64,000 bases of DNA from Anaerolineales bacterium (GCA_015075405.1 JABTUK010000001.1:806001-870000); one strand, 5' to 3'. Positions 16,460 through 24,671 are shown, counted from the stretch's first letter. Notes: generated by a model not told the origin, from the letters alone. Made by a program: numbers and translations.

Positions 16460-16781
16460 ACAATACTTTTCCCTTTTCGACAATTTCTTTAATAACAAAT
16501 GGGTTTTTCTCAGCAATCATCTGGGCAAACTCATCAGGCGTATAAACCAGATAATCCACACCTTCAGCGGCAAAACAAAGTAAGGCCACTTCTTCTAACC
16601 GTTGGAGAAACGGGAGCGATGTATCCTTAATAATAACCAGATCAATATCACTCCACTCGCCAACCGTACCCTCCGCCATCGAGCCAAAAAGGATCACTTT
16701 TTCCGGGTGGTATTGCGTAGTCAGCACATGCATAATGCGCTCCAGGGCCGCCGTTAATTTCTTATATCTTTCAATATTCAT
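16428..16781 (-). CDS. MNT-type nucleotidyltransferase antitoxin
   Basis: A 117-residue minimal nucleotidyltransferase with the motif GSMAEGTVGEWSDIDL (GSxxxG plus DxD). In HEPN-MNT modules this protein neutralises the HEPN RNase, in characterised cases by modifying it with nucleotides. The start at 16781 (MNIERYKK) follows AAGGAGT; the longer open frame lacks such a site. The gene precedes and overlaps the HEPN gene, the usual order, but the HEPN gene is split by an IS. Confidence 0.88.
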   Translation of the reverse strand: MNIERYKKLTAALERIMHVLTTQYHPEKVILFGSMAEGTVGEWSDIDLVIIKDTSLPFLQRLEEVALLCFAAEGVDYLVYTPDEFAQMIAEKNPFVIKEIVEKGKVLYERHITEAAA

Positions 16782-16826
16782 ACTCCTTATTATATTCTTT
16801 ATAACCGTATATACCAAGTAGCCAAA

Positions 16827-17714
16827 ATGGAAGAACCACGAGTCACCAACCTTGATCGCTCCACTATCGAAAGTTGGGTGCAGCAGCATCTAGCCGCCTG
16901 GCAAGTGAGAGATGTTTCGGCGATTGTTGACACTTTCCATCCAGAAGTCGAATTTATCTGGCCGGCTCTCCACGGCCAAAGCCGCCGGGAGGCGCGGACT
17001 GTTTTAGAGACTAGCCTGGCAGAGTTTCAATCGCTCTACCTTCATTTGCGCCGCTTGCTAATTGACCCGGCGCAGCGAGTCGCCGCTGTCGAATGGATTG
17101 GCCGCTACGCTCGGTCCGGTGAAAAAGATTGCCAGGAAATTCTGGGCGGCGCCGTGCTCGATTTTGACCAGGAAGGGCTTATCTATCGCTGGCGAACCTA
17201 TCTTGACCCGGTTCGGCGGCGCACAATCTCCGGTTTCGATGATCCTCTGCCCGGCGAAGGCTGGTCGCCCTGCCCGGACCCCGGCCCACCGCCGTCGCCA
17301 GCGCGGGTGCAGCAAATTATCCACACCTACGCTCAAGCCTGGTCCAACCATGACCTGGCCCAACTCAACGAGGCCATTCACGACGAAATGATTGTTCAGC
17401 CTCCTTGGGATTATGTGGTTGGACGAGCCGCTATTGAAGCCGGCGCGCGGGTCTACTTTGCTAACTATACTGATACCCGCGTCACCCCGCAGCGTCTCAT
17501 CCTCGACCCCACCCAGCCCCATTTCGGCGTCTGCGAACAGACCTTTGCCTGCACCAATCCCGACACCGGCCGGCGCGGCGAAGACCACGATTTTGCTTTT
17601 TTTGAAGTTGCCCAGAGCAAACTACGCTACTGGCGCACTTATTTCGATACGACCCGCAGCGCCCAGGTGGTTGAAAAGACTATAGGGTTTATGAGTCAAT
17701 CTTCTCGGCCCTGA
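16827..17714 (+). CDS. Tandem SnoaL/NTF2-like domain protein
   Basis: A 295-residue protein with two similar NTF2-like cone domains (about residues 10-135 and 152-285). Each begins with the helix pattern 'WVQQHLAAWQVRDVSAIVDTF' or 'IIHTYAQAWSNHDLAQLNEAI' and contains the 'H/DxEVEFIWP' or 'IVQPPWDYVVG' strands. A proline-rich linker ('CPDPGPPPSP') joins them. Members are isomerases, cyclases or ligand-binding proteins; no specific reaction can be assigned. It is divergent from the MNT gene with a 45-bp gap and no clear ribosome site. Confidence 0.75.
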   Translation: MEEPRVTNLDRSTIESWVQQHLAAWQVRDVSAIVDTFHPEVEFIWPALHGQSRREARTVLETSLAEFQSLYLHLRRLLIDPAQRVAAVEWIGRYARSGEKDCQEILGGAVLDFDQEGLIYRWRTYLDPVRRRTISGFDDPLPGEGWSPCPDPGPPPSPARVQQIIHTYAQAWSNHDLAQLNEAIHDEMIVQPPWDYVVGRAAIEAGARVYFANYTDTRVTPQRLILDPTQPHFGVCEQTFACTNPDTGRRGEDHDFAFFEVAQSKLRYWRTYFDTTRSAQVVEKTIGFMSQSSRP

Positions 17715-17719
17715 AATTC

Positions 17720-18052
17720 CTATTTGCCCCATAAAACATTGGCAACCTGCATGGCCAACATCCTATCCCCATCTATCAGGATGCGCCCACTCATCACCAT
17801 ACCCATAGAATCTGCCTCACCTTTAATCACAGTGAGGCAATCTTCTGCCGACATCGTAACGGTCAGATCCGGAGTTTTGGCGTAACCTGCCCCGGTGTTA
17901 ATTTGCCCATTGTGAATCCGCAGTCCAAAATTTCCGCCATTCTCCCCTGTTAAATGCAACTGAATGATCGCCGAAAGTCCCTTAGCCTCTTCTTCAAGTT
18001 GAAGCCCGTTGAGTTGACTCAAATAGGCTTGAATTTCTTGTAAAATAGCCAT
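17720..18052 (-). CDS. SCP2 sterol-carrier-like protein
   Basis: A 110-residue cytoplasmic protein matching the SCP2 lipid-binding fold: 'GLSAIIQLHLTGENGGNFGLRIHNG', 'TPDLTVTMSAEDCLTVIKGEAD' and the 'MSGRILIDGDRMLAMQV' segment. Such proteins bind acyl chains or CoA esters. It is convergent with the SnoaL-like gene and separated from it by 5 bp. Confidence 0.85.
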   Translation of the reverse strand: MAILQEIQAYLSQLNGLQLEEEAKGLSAIIQLHLTGENGGNFGLRIHNGQINTGAGYAKTPDLTVTMSAEDCLTVIKGEADSMGMVMSGRILIDGDRMLAMQVANVLWGK

Positions 18053-18255
18053 AGCATGCTCCTTTTCTACAGTTTGGCATAATCTTGTATTTACCCAATT
18101 ATAATGGATGTAGTACGGTCTCTGTCAAACAGAAACAGCAATAATGGGCCAAATATTTATTAACTCAAACATGGTTTACTTGATGATTACCCTCGCAGCA
18201 ACTCAAAAATCCGTCTCTCTATCTTGCTAATAGACAAATCACTTAAAAGTCATAC

Positions 18256-18350
18256 TCAGTGGATCCAAATTTGAGGAGCCAGCACGCCCACGTGCGGCGG
18301 TGTTCGGCACGTGGGCGTGCCTCACTCCTCGGAAAATTGGATCTACTGAT
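18256..18350. repeat. MITE-like palindromic element
   Basis: Imperfect inverted ends of about 24 bp (CTCAGTGGATCCAAATTTGAGG against the inverse of CTCGGAAAATTGGATCTACTGAT) surround an inner palindrome GCACGCCCACGTG / CACGTGGGCGTGC. There is no coding content. It lies in the ppdK upstream region. Confidence 0.65.
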
Positions 18351-18477
18351 ACTATCATTGTAGCAGCAACGGCTCCCACGCCGTCGCTTGGCCGGGCGCC
18401 CGGCCCGCTAAAAAATTGTACGATGTTTATCTGCTTTGTCTATAAGCTCTATATTAATCTTTTCTTGTTCTAAGTAA

Positions 18478-18506
18478 TTGGCTAAAATCCCCCACAGGCG
18501 TATAAT
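18478..18506 (+). promoter_or_regulatory. Promoter of ppdK
   Basis: TTGGCT and TATAAT are separated by exactly 17 bp, a near-consensus sigma-70 promoter. It gives a leader of about 260 nt before the ppdK ATG. Confidence 0.65.
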
Positions 18507-18528
18507 ACACCCCGGTTTTTTACCATTA

Positions 18529-18624
18529 ACCTGCCGGTGATAGAAAATTTTTGCTCAACCAGCAGGTTATCTATAAGTCAGGGCCAATGTTGTCCCCACC
18601 TCCCCTCTTAGGCGGAGGTTTTTC
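18529..18624 (+). promoter_or_regulatory. ppdK leader with an internal terminator-like hairpin
   Basis: Downstream of the promoter are a stem built from TAACCTGC and GCAGGTTA, and then a GC stem ACCTCC / GGAGGT (18598-18619) followed by five T residues. A terminator-like hairpin 145 nt before the ATG and after the promoter suggests attenuation or an unrecognised riboregulator. No known riboswitch class is recognised. Confidence 0.45.
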
Positions 18625-18681
18625 TATCTTATTATCCCGTGTAATTACGCTGCTCGCATCCAGTAAAATTTTAAAATAATT

Positions 18682-18744
18682 GCGTAATGCGTGATGCCTG
18701 CATAATTACACCTAAAAACTTTACGCATCACGCATCACGTTCAC
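18682..18744. repeat. Inverted heptamer arrays, GCGTGAT / ATCACGC family
   Basis: Units GCGTAAT and GCGTGAT are followed by TTACGCA, TCACGCA and TCACGTT in the opposite sense, so the two short arrays can pair. They lie immediately before the ppdK ribosome site. Confidence 0.7.
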
Positions 18745-18769
18745 CCTAAACCTTTTGGAGGATTAATAC

Positions 18770-21481
18770 ATGAGTTACAAATGGGTTTATTTATTCGATG
18801 AAGTCGAAGCGGCCGAAAAGCATGTCGGCGGCGATTGGGATAAAGTGCGCGGCTTGCTGGGCGGCAAGGGCGCTAACCTGGCCGATATGACCCGCGCCGG
18901 CGTGCCCGTCCCCCCTGGTTTCACCGTGACCACCGAAGCCTGCAACGCCTACCTGGCCGCCGGTGAAAAGTTTCCGCCCGGCATGTGGGAGCAGCAACTT
19001 GAGGCCCTTAAAGAAGTCGAAAAGAAAACCGGCAAAAAATTTGGCGATCCCAATAACCCACTGCTGGTCTCCTGCCGCTCCGGGGCCAAATTCTCCATGC
19101 CCGGCATGATGGACACCGTCCTCAACATCGGCCTGACCGATGAAGTGGTCGAAGGCATGGCCAAACTGACCGGCGACCCCCGCTTTGCTTATGACTCCTA
19201 TCGCCGTCTGATCCAGATGTTTGGCAGCGTGGTCATGGGCATTGCCGACGAGCCGTTTGAAGAAGTGCTGACCGAAGCCCGCCACAAAGCCGGCGTCGCC
19301 AGCGACTCCGACTTGAAAGCCGACGACTGGAAAGAAGTCACCCGGAAATTTAAAGAAATCTTTAAAGAGCAAACCGGGCGCGACTTTCCTCAGGACCCGA
19401 TGGAGCAAATGCGCCTGGCCACCGAGGCCGTCTTCAAAAGCTGGAACGGCAAGCGGGCCATTGATTACCGCAACGCCGCCAAAATTGCCCACGATCTGGG
19501 CACGGGCGTTAACATCGTGACCATGGTCTTTGGCAACATGGGCAACGACTCCGCCACCGGCGTGGCGATGACCCGCAACGGCTCCACCGGCGAGAAACAC
19601 ATCGAGGGCGACTACCTGACCAACGCTCAGGGCGAAGACGTGGTGGCCGGTATTCGCCACACCAAATCCCTCGATGAATTAAAAACCGAAATGCCCCAAT
19701 CCTACGCCGAGTTTGCCGCCATTTGTGAGCGTCTGGAAAAACACTACAAAGAAATGCAGGATGTCGAGTTCACCATCGAGCGCGGCAAACTGTGGATGCT
19801 GCAAACTCGCGACGGCAAGCGCACGGCTCAGGCCGCCGTGAAAATTGCGGTGGATATGGTCGAGGAAGGCTTGATTACCAAAGAACAGGCCGTGCTGCGC
19901 GTCAGCCCCGACCAGGTAGATTTCTTCCTGCATCCCCAATTCAGCGCCGAAGCCAAAAAGGCAGCGATAGCCGAGGGCAATAAGATTGCCGTTGGGCTGA
20001 ATGTTTCCCCCGGCGCAGCAGTCGGCGTGGTCGCCTTTGATGCCGATCTGGCCGAAAAATGGGCCAAGGAAGAGGGCAAAGAGGTGATTATGGTCCGGCC
20101 CGAAACCAAGCCGGACGATGTGCATGGCATGCTGGCGGCCAAAGGCATTTTGACCAGCCGCGGTGGGCGCACCAGCCACGCCGCCCTGGTCGCTCGCCAG
20201 TTTGGCAAGCCGGCGGTGGTCGGCGTCGCCGCCCTAGAAATTGATCTGGTCAAACGCCAGATGAATGTGGATGGCCGGGTGCTCAAAGAGGGCGATTGGG
20301 TCTCCATTGACGGCACCAGCGGCGATGTCTTTGCCGGCAAAATCGAAACCAAAGTGCCCGACATCAACGACCCCTACCTGATCAAACTGCTCTCCTGGGC
20401 CGACGAAGCCCGCCGCCTGCAAGTCTGGGCCAACGCCGACTATCCGGTTGACGCCGAGCGCGCCCGCCGCTTTGGGGCGCAAGGCATCGGCTTGTGCCGC
20501 ACCGAGCACATGTTCTTTGAAACCGTGCGTTTGCCCCACGTGCAAAAACTCATTCTGGCCAAAGACGAAGCCACCCAGGCCGAAGCCCTGGCAACTTTAT
20601 TGCCCTACCAGCGCGAGGATTTCGCCGGCCTGTTCAAAGCGATGACCGGCCTGCCCGTCATCGTCCGCCTGATTGACCCGCCGCTGCACGAATTTCTACC
20701 GGCTCACGATGTGCTGCTGCGCGAAGTGACCGAACTCAAAATCACCGGCAAAGACCCGGCGGCGCTGGCTGAAAAAGAAGAGATGCTGGCCGCCGTCGAG
20801 CGCATGCACGAAGCCAACCCGATGCTCGGCCTGCGCGGGGTGCGTTTGGGTATTCACCTGGCCGAACTGACCAAAATGCAGGTACGGGCCATCTTTGAGG
20901 CGGCCTGCCAGGTCAAAAAAGACGGCTTCGACCCCCACCCCGAAGTGATGATCCCGCTGACCAGCCACGTCAACGAGCTGAAGGTACAGCAAACCGCCCT
21001 GGAAGAAGTAGCCAAGCAAGTGATGGCCGAGCAGGGCGTCACTGTGGATTACAAATTCGGGACCATGATCGAAATTCCGCGGGCCGCTCTCACCGCCGAC
21101 CAGATGGCCGAGTATGCCCAGTTCTTCTCCTACGGCACCAACGACTTGACTCAGACCACCTTCGGCATCTCCCGCGACGATGCCGAGAAGGGTTTCCTGA
21201 TCGAGTACATGGAGAAAAAGATTCTACCGGAGAACCCCTTCGCCAGCATTGACGAGGACGGCGTCGGCAAACTGATGGAGATGGGCGTCAAACTGGGCCG
21301 CCAGACCCGCCCCGACCTGGAAGTAGGCATCTGCGGCGAGCACGGCGGCGACCCGAAGTCGGTCTTCTTCTGCCACAAAATCGGCCTTAACTACGTTAGC
21401 TGCTCCCCCTTCCGCGTGCCGATTGCCCGCCTGGCCGCCGGACAGGTCGCCTTGAAAGAGAAGGGCGTTAGCGCCAAGTAA
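18770..21481 (+). CDS. ppdK: Pyruvate, phosphate dikinase
   Basis: A 903-residue enzyme interconverting pyruvate, ATP and phosphate with phosphoenolpyruvate, AMP and diphosphate. The N-terminal ATP-grasp part includes 'LGGKGANLADMTRAGVPVPPGFT'. The swivelling phosphohistidine domain carries 'GGRTSHAALVARQFGKPAVVG' (His near residue 468). The C-terminal PEP-binding barrel includes 'GICGEHGGDP' with the catalytic Cys near 855. Length is typical. The ATG follows TTTTGGAGGA. A truncated copy of its usual regulator lies just downstream on the other strand. The role is probably gluconeogenic together with the glyoxylate shunt (aceA at 45.8 kb). Confidence 0.98.
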   Translation: MSYKWVYLFDEVEAAEKHVGGDWDKVRGLLGGKGANLADMTRAGVPVPPGFTVTTEACNAYLAAGEKFPPGMWEQQLEALKEVEKKTGKKFGDPNNPLLVSCRSGAKFSMPGMMDTVLNIGLTDEVVEGMAKLTGDPRFAYDSYRRLIQMFGSVVMGIADEPFEEVLTEARHKAGVASDSDLKADDWKEVTRKFKEIFKEQTGRDFPQDPMEQMRLATEAVFKSWNGKRAIDYRNAAKIAHDLGTGVNIVTMVFGNMGNDSATGVAMTRNGSTGEKHIEGDYLTNAQGEDVVAGIRHTKSLDELKTEMPQSYAEFAAICERLEKHYKEMQDVEFTIERGKLWMLQTRDGKRTAQAAVKIAVDMVEEGLITKEQAVLRVSPDQVDFFLHPQFSAEAKKAAIAEGNKIAVGLNVSPGAAVGVVAFDADLAEKWAKEEGKEVIMVRPETKPDDVHGMLAAKGILTSRGGRTSHAALVARQFGKPAVVGVAALEIDLVKRQMNVDGRVLKEGDWVSIDGTSGDVFAGKIETKVPDINDPYLIKLLSWADEARRLQVWANADYPVDAERARRFGAQGIGLCRTEHMFFETVRLPHVQKLILAKDEATQAEALATLLPYQREDFAGLFKAMTGLPVIVRLIDPPLHEFLPAHDVLLREVTELKITGKDPAALAEKEEMLAAVERMHEANPMLGLRGVRLGIHLAELTKMQVRAIFEAACQVKKDGFDPHPEVMIPLTSHVNELKVQQTALEEVAKQVMAEQGVTVDYKFGTMIEIPRAALTADQMAEYAQFFSYGTNDLTQTTFGISRDDAEKGFLIEYMEKKILPENPFASIDEDGVGKLMEMGVKLGRQTRPDLEVGICGEHGGDPKSVFFCHKIGLNYVSCSPFRVPIARLAAGQVALKEKGVSAK

Positions 21482-21504
21482 GACAAACTTTGTAACTACT
21501 CACC

Positions 21505-21616
21505 AGGCAGCGCCCTTCGATACGCTGCTCCACTTTGTTCCGCAGCTCCTCAGGACGCTACTCACCGCACCCTTCGATACGGCCTCCACTCCGTTCCGGC
21601 CTACTCAGGATGCGGT
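21505..21616. repeat. Dispersed palindromic repeat, CCCTTCGATACG family, copy 1
   Basis: Contains CACCGCACCCTTCGATACG and its counterpart CTACTCAGGATGCGGTGAG, with internal repeats of CTCAGGA. A second copy lies at 57521-57630. This copy borders the broken 3' end of the PPDK regulatory gene. Confidence 0.8.
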
Positions 21617-21622
21617 GAGTAG

Positions 21623-21769
21623 TTACGAAAAAACAATGATTGGTACTGCCACCTCAGGAAACTGAGCCAGCGCTGTCTGCGCCAATCGCTCTCCGCTTGC
21701 CCCCGTGCCACCGGAAACGACATAAACAGGGGGCCAATCCCCTTCGAGACCGCTATAGTCTGTTTGCAT
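21623..21769 (-). pseudogene. PPDK/PEP-synthase regulatory protein (DUF299), 5' remnant
   Basis: From ATG 21769 (after GGAGGCC) the frame reads MQTDYSGLEGDWPPVYVVSG, continuing GTGASGERLAQTALAQFPEV and ending VPIIVFS then TAA. This matches only the extreme N-terminus of bifunctional kinase/pyrophosphorylase proteins that control PPDK, which are normally about 270 residues long. The stop falls at the edge of the dispersed repeat, and none of the P-loop or C-terminal domain is present in the window. It is convergent with ppdK. Confidence 0.72.
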
Positions 21770-21901
21770 AATGGCCTCCATCCTACTTTGTAAAGTCTCC
21801 TTATGATTAGGGTCAATTATATCGCAAATCAAGTTGACAACCAAGTGACAAAAATCCTGGTTCTTTGAAAATAACGCTGTTTGGCAAAAATTCGGCTTGA
21901 T

Positions 21902-21926
21902 AGTATCCTATGAGGCGTGGGATACT
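21902..21926. promoter_or_regulatory. Inverted repeat upstream of carA, possible operator
   Basis: Seven-base arms AGTATCC and GGATACT are separated by 11 bp in the carA upstream region. A protein-binding site is possible, but no matching regulator is known here. Confidence 0.3.
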
Positions 21927-21965
21927 TTACATTTCACCTAATTATCATCCTTGCGGATACTGACG

Positions 21966-22022
21966 GGAGACCGGGGACGGGAGACCGGGGACAAATGCCC
22001 GGTCTCCCGTCCCCCGTCCTCG
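21966..22022. repeat. GGGAGACCGGGGAC tandem and inverted repeat
   Basis: A 14-bp unit (two 7-mers) is present twice, followed by its inverse (CCCGGTCTCCCGTCCCC), forming a long potential hairpin just before the carA ribosome site. It could act as a terminator or merely be a repeat; no T-run follows. Confidence 0.55.
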
Positions 22023-22044
22023 GTCTATTTATGAAGGAGTTACA

Positions 22045-23211
22045 TTGAGTCTCCATCACTATCCTCCAGCCATCCTGGCCCTGGCCGATGGCGCCATTTT
22101 TCACGGCCAGTCCTTCGGCGCGCCGGCAACGATCACTGGCGAAATTGTATTTAATACCAGCATGACCGGCTATCAGGAAATCCTGACCGATCCTTCCTAC
22201 TACGGCCAGATTGTGACCATGACCTGCCCGCACATTGGCAATGTGGGCATCAACTCGGAGGATGAGGAGGCCAATCGCCCCTGGGCCAGCGGCCTGATTG
22301 TCCGCGAGGTGAGCCGGCGAGTGAGCAACTGGCGGGCCAGCCAATCCCTGCCCGATTACCTGCGCCAGCACAACCTACCCGGCCTGACCGAAGTGGACAC
22401 CCGCGCCCTGGTGCGCCATATCCGCTCCCAGGGCGCAATGATGGCCGTCCTCTCCAGCGACGACCGTCTCTCTCCTGATGATTTGGTTGATCTGGCCCGC
22501 GCCGCCCCGCCGATGGACGGTCTCGATCTGGCTAAAGAAGTTACCTGCCCCGAACCCTACCATTGGGAGGAAGGTATCACCACTGAGTGGCAAACGGGTA
22601 AACCGTATCACGTATCACGTATCACGTATCACGTGGTAGCGTACGATTTCGGCATCAAACACAACATCCTCCGCCTGCTCACCGATGCCGGCTGCCGGGT
22701 GACGGTAGTGCCGGCTACTACCTCGGCTCAGGGTGTCTTAGCAATGAAACCCGACGGCATCTTCCTCTCCAACGGCCCCGGCGACCCAGCCGCCGTAACC
22801 TATGCCATCGCAGCCACCCGCGAACTGATTGATAGTAACCTGCCCATTTTCGGCATCTGCCTGGGCCACCAGATTTTGGGGCTGGCCTTTGGCGGGACTA
22901 CCCACAAACTCAAATTTGGGCATCGCGGCGGGAATCAGCCGGTCAAAAATGTTTCCCTCCCCTTGCAAGGGGAGGGCCAGGGAGGGGTTTCCATCACCAG
23001 CCACAACCACGGCTTCGCCGTGACCCCCGGCTCCCTGCCCGACGAGGTGGAAGTGACCCACGTCAATTTGAACGACGGCTGCATCGAAGGGCTGCGCCAT
23101 AAAAGCAAGCCGATTTTTAGCATCCAGTACCATCCGGAAGCGTCGCCGGGGCCGCATGATGCACTGGGGTTTTTTAGGCAATTTGTGGAATTGATGGAGC
23201 AAAGGAGATAA
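22045..23211 (+). CDS. carA: Carbamoyl-phosphate synthase small (glutaminase) subunit
   Basis: A 388-residue glutamine amidotransferase supplying ammonia to CarB for carbamoyl phosphate (pyrimidines and arginine). The N-terminal CPSase small domain is typical ('[21 protein letters not shown]'). The class I amidotransferase domain has the nucleophile Cys in '[11 protein letters not shown]' (near residue 272) and the His/Glu pair in '[11 protein letters not shown]'. The start is a TTG at 22045 after GAAGGAG. Two stretches absent from normal CarA are in frame: '[10 protein letters not shown]' from a heptamer array and '[12 protein letters not shown]' from a palindromic repeat. carB lies 2.3 kb downstream, beyond inserted genes. 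Confidence 0.96.
   Translation: MSLHHYPPAILALADGAIFHGQSFGAPATITGEIVFNTSMTGYQEILTDPSYYGQIVTMTCPHIGNVGINSEDEEANRPWASGLIVREVSRRVSNWRASQSLPDYLRQHNLPGLTEVDTRALVRHIRSQGAMMAVLSSDDRLSPDDLVDLARAAPPMDGLDLAKEVTCPEPYHWEEGITTEWQTGKPYHVSRITYHVVAYDFGIKHNILRLLTDAGCRVTVVPATTSAQGVLAMKPDGIFLSNGPGDPAAVTYAIAATRELIDSNLPIFGICLGHQILGLAFGGTTHKLKFGHRGGNQPVKNVSLPLQGEGQGGVSITSHNHGFAVTPGSLPDEVEVTHVNLNDGCIEGLRHKSKPIFSIQYHPEASPGPHDALGFFRQFVELMEQRR
22604..22631. repeat. Heptamer array, CGTATCA, inside carA
   Basis: Four CGTATCA units (28 bp) followed by CGTGG lie between the two domains of CarA and encode '[10 protein letters not shown]' without breaking the frame. Confidence 0.9.
22955..22993. repeat. Palindromic CCTCCCC element inside carA
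   Basis: CCCTCCCCTTGCAAGGGGAG followed by GGCCAGGGAGGGGTTT forms a hairpin-capable repeat. It inserts about 12 residues between 'GGNQPVKN' and '[11 protein letters not shown]', which are adjacent in ordinary CarA. Related elements occur in carB and at 53726-53788. Confidence 0.8.
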
Positions 23212-23213
23212 AT

Positions 23214-23444
23214 ATGTTTACCCACATAACTGCTGACCCTGATATTTTGGGCGGCAAACCTTGTATCAAAGGGACACGCCTGAGTGTAGAATTTATCCTG
23301 GAATTATTTGCTAGTGGGGCTACTCGTGAGGAAATCTTAAGTGCCTATCCGCAACTTACTGGGGAAGCTATAGAGGAAGCTTTACGCTATGCTGCTCGCT
23401 CCCTAAAAAATGAGATCATTTTGACAGCCGAAGTTGCAGCATGA
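23214..23444 (+). CDS. DUF433 antitoxin-like protein
   Basis: A 76-residue DUF433 protein: 'ITADPDILGGKPCIKGTRLSV' and 'EILSAYPQLTGEAIEEALRYA' are hallmark segments of this small winged/HTH family. It starts 2 nt after the carA stop and overlaps the next gene by 4 nt. DUF433-DUF5615 pairs are widespread TA-like modules; an antitoxin role is inferred from that association. Confidence 0.88.
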   Translation: MFTHITADPDILGGKPCIKGTRLSVEFILELFASGATREEILSAYPQLTGEAIEEALRYAARSLKNEIILTAEVAA

Positions 23445-23821
23445 GTCCGCTCGATTTTCCACTGCTGGCTGATGAAAATATTCATCCAGATGTAATTGCC
23501 TTCTTACAACAGCAAGGAAAGGATATCCAGAGTGCTGTCAGCCAGGGGTTAGGTGGGCAGAATGATCTGGTTGTATTACGCCGGGCGCACGAAACAGGAC
23601 GAGCCATCCTAACCCATGATAGCGATTTTGGCACCTTAGCCATCATGCAAGACGAACCTACGATGGGGATTATTTACCTGCGTCCCGGTCACATTCGAGC
23701 CGAGTTTACTATCGAGACCCTCAAGACAATAGCCTCTCATTCGCTTGAAGTACAGCCACCTTTTATTGTCGTGGCTGAAAGAAGTGGACAAACCGTGCGA
23801 ATTCGAGTGCGGCTGTTGTAA
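23441..23821 (+). CDS. DUF5615 PIN-like toxin candidate
   Basis: A 126-residue protein with the DUF5615/Mut7-C PIN-like pattern: 'LLADENIHPDVIAFLQQQGKD' carries the first acidic residues, and 'AILTHDSDFGTLA' the later ones. Such proteins are putative RNases partnered with DUF433. The ATG overlaps the partner's stop, a normal TA arrangement, inside the carA-carB interval. Confidence 0.87.
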   Translation: MSPLDFPLLADENIHPDVIAFLQQQGKDIQSAVSQGLGGQNDLVVLRRAHETGRAILTHDSDFGTLAIMQDEPTMGIIYLRPGHIRAEFTIETLKTIASHSLEVQPPFIVVAERSGQTVRIRVRLL

Positions 23822-23859
23822 TGGCTTTAGAAAAACTTGTCTAACAGCAGGCAAATCTA

Positions 23860-24660
23860 ATGAGAGCCTTCAGACAATTTACCCGGTTTCAACTGCTTAC
23901 TTCCATTTGGCTGATTTTGATCACCATCTTTTTGGTGATTCTTGTCCTGAGTTTGCTGCGCGCTCAAGCCAACATCCGGGCCAGTCTATCCCAGGCCGCC
24001 GCCGATTTAGCCGAAGTGGCCGACGCCCATATTCAATATACCGTGCATATCAGCCAAACCGTGCCCATCTCTACCCATATTGCCATCAATGAGGACATCC
24101 CCGTGCCGGTCAATTTGACGGTTAAGCATACGATCACGGTTGACAACGAAATCCCCTTTCAGCAGGAAATCGAAGTGCCGATAGATTTTGAAATTGACCA
24201 GCTTTTTCCGATCAGCACCACCGTCCCTTTTCAGGATGAGATCACCGTCCCGGTGGATGAAGTCATCTCGATTGACGAAGAATTTGGCGTGCCGATCAAC
24301 ATCCCGGTTTACGGCGAGACAATCATTGACGTGCCCATCCGGGCCGATGTGCCGGTGAAATTTGAGGTGGATGTTCCCATCAACAAAAATATTCCTGTTC
24401 AGGCCGAGATTCCAGTCAAGTTACCCATCTCTAAAACATTCACCGTTGAAATTAGCCGGACCGTCCCCATTGATCTGGAAATTCCGGTCAGCATTCCGAT
24501 TGATACTGAAGTAACCGTGCCATTCAGCCGCACTATTCCCATATCCGTGAATGTCCCACTTGTTATGGATGTGCCCATTGACATTGCCCTTGACGAGACG
24601 CCCTTTGGCGACTATATTCGTAATTTAAGCGAGAAATTACGTCAGGCCGTAGCAGAATAA
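23860..24660 (+). CDS. Membrane-anchored VPI-repeat protein, unknown family
   Basis: A 266-residue protein. Residues 13-33 form a membrane segment, followed by a short helical stretch (34-60). Residues 62-246 are almost entirely a degenerate repeat in which [VI]P[IVF] recurs every 6-12 residues (about 18 occurrences, for example 'RTVPIDLEIPVSIPIDTEVTV'), with alternating hydrophobic and acidic residues and no Cys. This predicts an extended beta structure on one side of the membrane. A short helix ends the protein. No family or catalytic motif is recognised. It lies 38 nt after one TA pair and 11 nt before another, inside the car operon. Confidence 0.75.
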   Translation: MRAFRQFTRFQLLTSIWLILITIFLVILVLSLLRAQANIRASLSQAAADLAEVADAHIQYTVHISQTVPISTHIAINEDIPVPVNLTVKHTITVDNEIPFQQEIEVPIDFEIDQLFPISTTVPFQDEITVPVDEVISIDEEFGVPINIPVYGETIIDVPIRADVPVKFEVDVPINKNIPVQAEIPVKLPISKTFTVEISRTVPIDLEIPVSIPIDTEVTVPFSRTIPISVNVPLVMDVPIDIALDETPFGDYIRNLSEKLRQAVAE

Positions 24661-24671
24661 AGGAGAGTATT

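Noticed and set aside
18791..19660. 289-codon open frame antisense to ppdK
   Set aside because: It is the mirror of the codon bias of ppdK, rich in Gly/His/Ala/Phe with no ribosome site and no family resemblance.
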